Below, piece after piece: positions 5,918-6,967 of a stretch of 6,967 bases of DNA. The position numbers and the translations under genes are program-made. A model generated the notes under the pieces. It did no database searches. It saw only the letters and a list, made by a program, of their open reading frames with translations, and was not told the DNA's origin. How positions within the stretch are numbered: the first letter of the stretch is position 1; every line of letters begins with the position of its first letter. The stretch is from JBKHBQ01 sp046542305 (GTDB taxonomy: Bacteria > Bacteroidota > Bacteroidia > Bacteroidales > 4484-276): the NCBI GenBank assembly GCA_046542305.1, contig JBKHBQ010000209.1, positions 1 to 6,967 on the forward strand. Direction: 5' to 3'.

Positions 5918-5935
5918 TAACGCTTTTCCGTTTTC

Positions 5936-6967
5936 CTACCGAATTTCGCTTCCATTGACAAACCCTTCCGGCGGTGAAACGAAGCCGAGCGTGCCATCCG
6001 GGTTTTCAGCCATCAGGATCATACCCTGCGAGTCGATTCCCTTGAGCTTTTTGGGAGCGAGGTTTACCAGTATGCTCACCTTTTTGCCGATGATGTCTTC
6101 GGGGTTGAAATATTCGGCGATGCCCGAAACCACTGTGCGTTTATCGATACCTGTGTCCACCGTGAGTTTGATCAGCTTCTTGGTTTTGGCCACCTTTTCG
6201 GCTTCTACGATCGTTCCCACGCGGACATCAAGCTTTGCAAAATCGTCGAATTCGATGTTTTCTTTGGCTGCCGGTGCCTGCCAGGCACTACTTTGGTTTG
6301 CTTTGCGGGTGTCGAGCAGCTTTTGCACCTGTGCTTCGATGGCGGCATCTTCCACCTTTTCGAACAGCAACGACGGGGTGTTGATCTCATGTCCGGCTTT
6401 TACCAGCGCTGAATCCCCGGCATCCTGCCATTTCAGCTCGCCAAGGTTCATCATCTCCGCCAGCTTCCCAGATGTAAACGGAAGGAATGGCGCAGATACA
6501 ATACTCAGGTTGGCGCAGATCTGCAGCGAGATGTTCAGGATCGTCTTCACCCTGTCGATATCTGTTTTAAAGATTTTCCAGGGCTCGTTATCGGTGAGGT
6601 ATTTATTGCCGAGGCGGGCCAGGTTCATCATTTCGGCCAGCGACTCACGGAACCTGAATTTTTCGAGGCTGCTGCCGATGCGACCGGGGAAGGTTTTGAT
6701 CTCATCGGTCACCTGCTTGTCCTCGGCGGAAAGTGAAGTGATTTCAGGAACCTTTCCATCGAAATACTTGTGGGTAAGCACCAGCGTGCGGTTGACGAAA
6801 TTTCCATAGATGGCCAGCAGTTCGTTGTTGTTTTTGGCCTGATAGTCTTTCCAGGTGAAATCGTTGTCCTTGGCTTCGGGTGCGTTGGAGGTGAGCACAT
6901 AGCGCAACACATCCTGCTTGCCGGGGAAATCGCGGAGGTATTCGTGCAGCCATACCGCCCAGTTGCG
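5936..6967 (-). CDS. metG: Methionyl-tRNA synthetase, C-terminal part (runs off the window)
   Basis: The last 343 residues of a class Ia synthetase that charges tRNA-Met, for both initiation and elongation. The frame is open to the window edge and begins with RNWAVWLHEYLRDFPGK; the start codon and the HIGH motif lie outside, and the KMSKS-type loop should be just upstream. An internal GTG at 6910 is not a start, since the family sequence continues through it. Visible residues about 20-55 (LRYVLTSNAPEAKDNDFTW, then NNNELLAIYGNFVNR) join the catalytic core to the alpha-helical anticodon domain, which runs to about residue 190; W130 in NEPWKIFK is in the position of the tryptophan that reads the anticodon in MetRS. 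After a linker, residues about 238-343 form the extra tRNA-binding OB-fold domain (FAKLDVRVGTIVEAEKV, VSGIAEYF, NLAPKKLKGIDSQGMIL), which in the family also makes the enzyme a dimer. It converges with cysS, with 173 bases between the stops. Confidence 0.98.
   Translation of the reverse strand, partial: RNWAVWLHEYLRDFPGKQDVLRYVLTSNAPEAKDNDFTWKDYQAKNNNELLAIYGNFVNRTLVLTHKYFDGKVPEITSLSAEDKQVTDEIKTFPGRIGSSLEKFRFRESLAEMMNLARLGNKYLTDNEPWKIFKTDIDRVKTILNISLQICANLSIVSAPFLPFTSGKLAEMMNLGELKWQDAGDSALVKAGHEINTPSLLFEKVEDAAIEAQVQKLLDTRKANQSSAWQAPAAKENIEFDDFAKLDVRVGTIVEAEKVAKTKKLIKLTVDTGIDKRTVVSGIAEYFNPEDIIGKKVSILVNLAPKKLKGIDSQGMILMAENPDGTLGFVSPPEGFVNGSEIR

Noticed and set aside
5955..6809. A 284-codon open frame opposite metG
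   Set aside because: It lies antisense to the conserved metG frame and its Ser/Phe-rich translation resembles no protein family.
6908..6910. GTG as a possible start of a truncated metG
   Set aside because: The frame stays open upstream to the window edge and encodes the family-typical RNWAVWLHEYLRDFPGK, so the gene simply continues beyond the window.

Overview
The window reads as chromosome of a Bacteroidota member, most likely an uncultured Bacteroidales-type organism. The support is: cysteinyl- and methionyl-tRNA synthetases whose sequence details look like the Bacteroidetes forms (for example the KMGKS loop and the stretch [13 protein letters not shown] in CysS); TAnnTTTG promoter-like boxes of the Bacteroidetes sigma factor; weak A-rich ribosome binding regions instead of strong Shine-Dalgarno sites; and a Bacteroidetes-style secreted beta-barrel protein. 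This assignment is inference from sequence style, not a database match.

Left part (22-2109): four genes on the plus strand with very short or overlapping junctions, closed by a strong Rho-independent terminator at 2074-2109. They encode a small lipoprotein, an outer-membrane beta-barrel protein with an N-terminal all-beta module, a one-pass membrane protein of unknown function, and a YccF-domain inner-membrane protein. All four are predicted to sit in the envelope, so this is probably one envelope operon. Its promoter lies upstream of the window.

Middle part (2110-3320): one short gene for a small dimeric alpha/beta-barrel-like protein (2519-2827) sits between two gene-free stretches of about 400-500 bases. 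Both stretches carry related GC-rich, hairpin-forming repeat copies. A good promoter box at 3141-3148 starts a leader of about 170 nt with several inverted repeats, which precedes aqpZ.

Right part (3321-6967): aqpZ encodes an aquaporin with all water-selectivity residues intact and ends in its own perfect hairpin terminator. Then comes complete cysS on the plus strand, facing the 3' portion of metG on the minus strand, which runs off the window end. The 173-base gap between cysS and metG begins with a degenerate array that repeats with an exact 7-base period, and then holds a long-range inverted repeat.

I found no mobile element, CRISPR array, rRNA, tRNA, toxin-antitoxin or recognisable defence system. 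The window is mostly housekeeping. The least explained parts are the noncoding repeats, the aqpZ leader and the two unnamed envelope genes (22-369 and 1275-1598).
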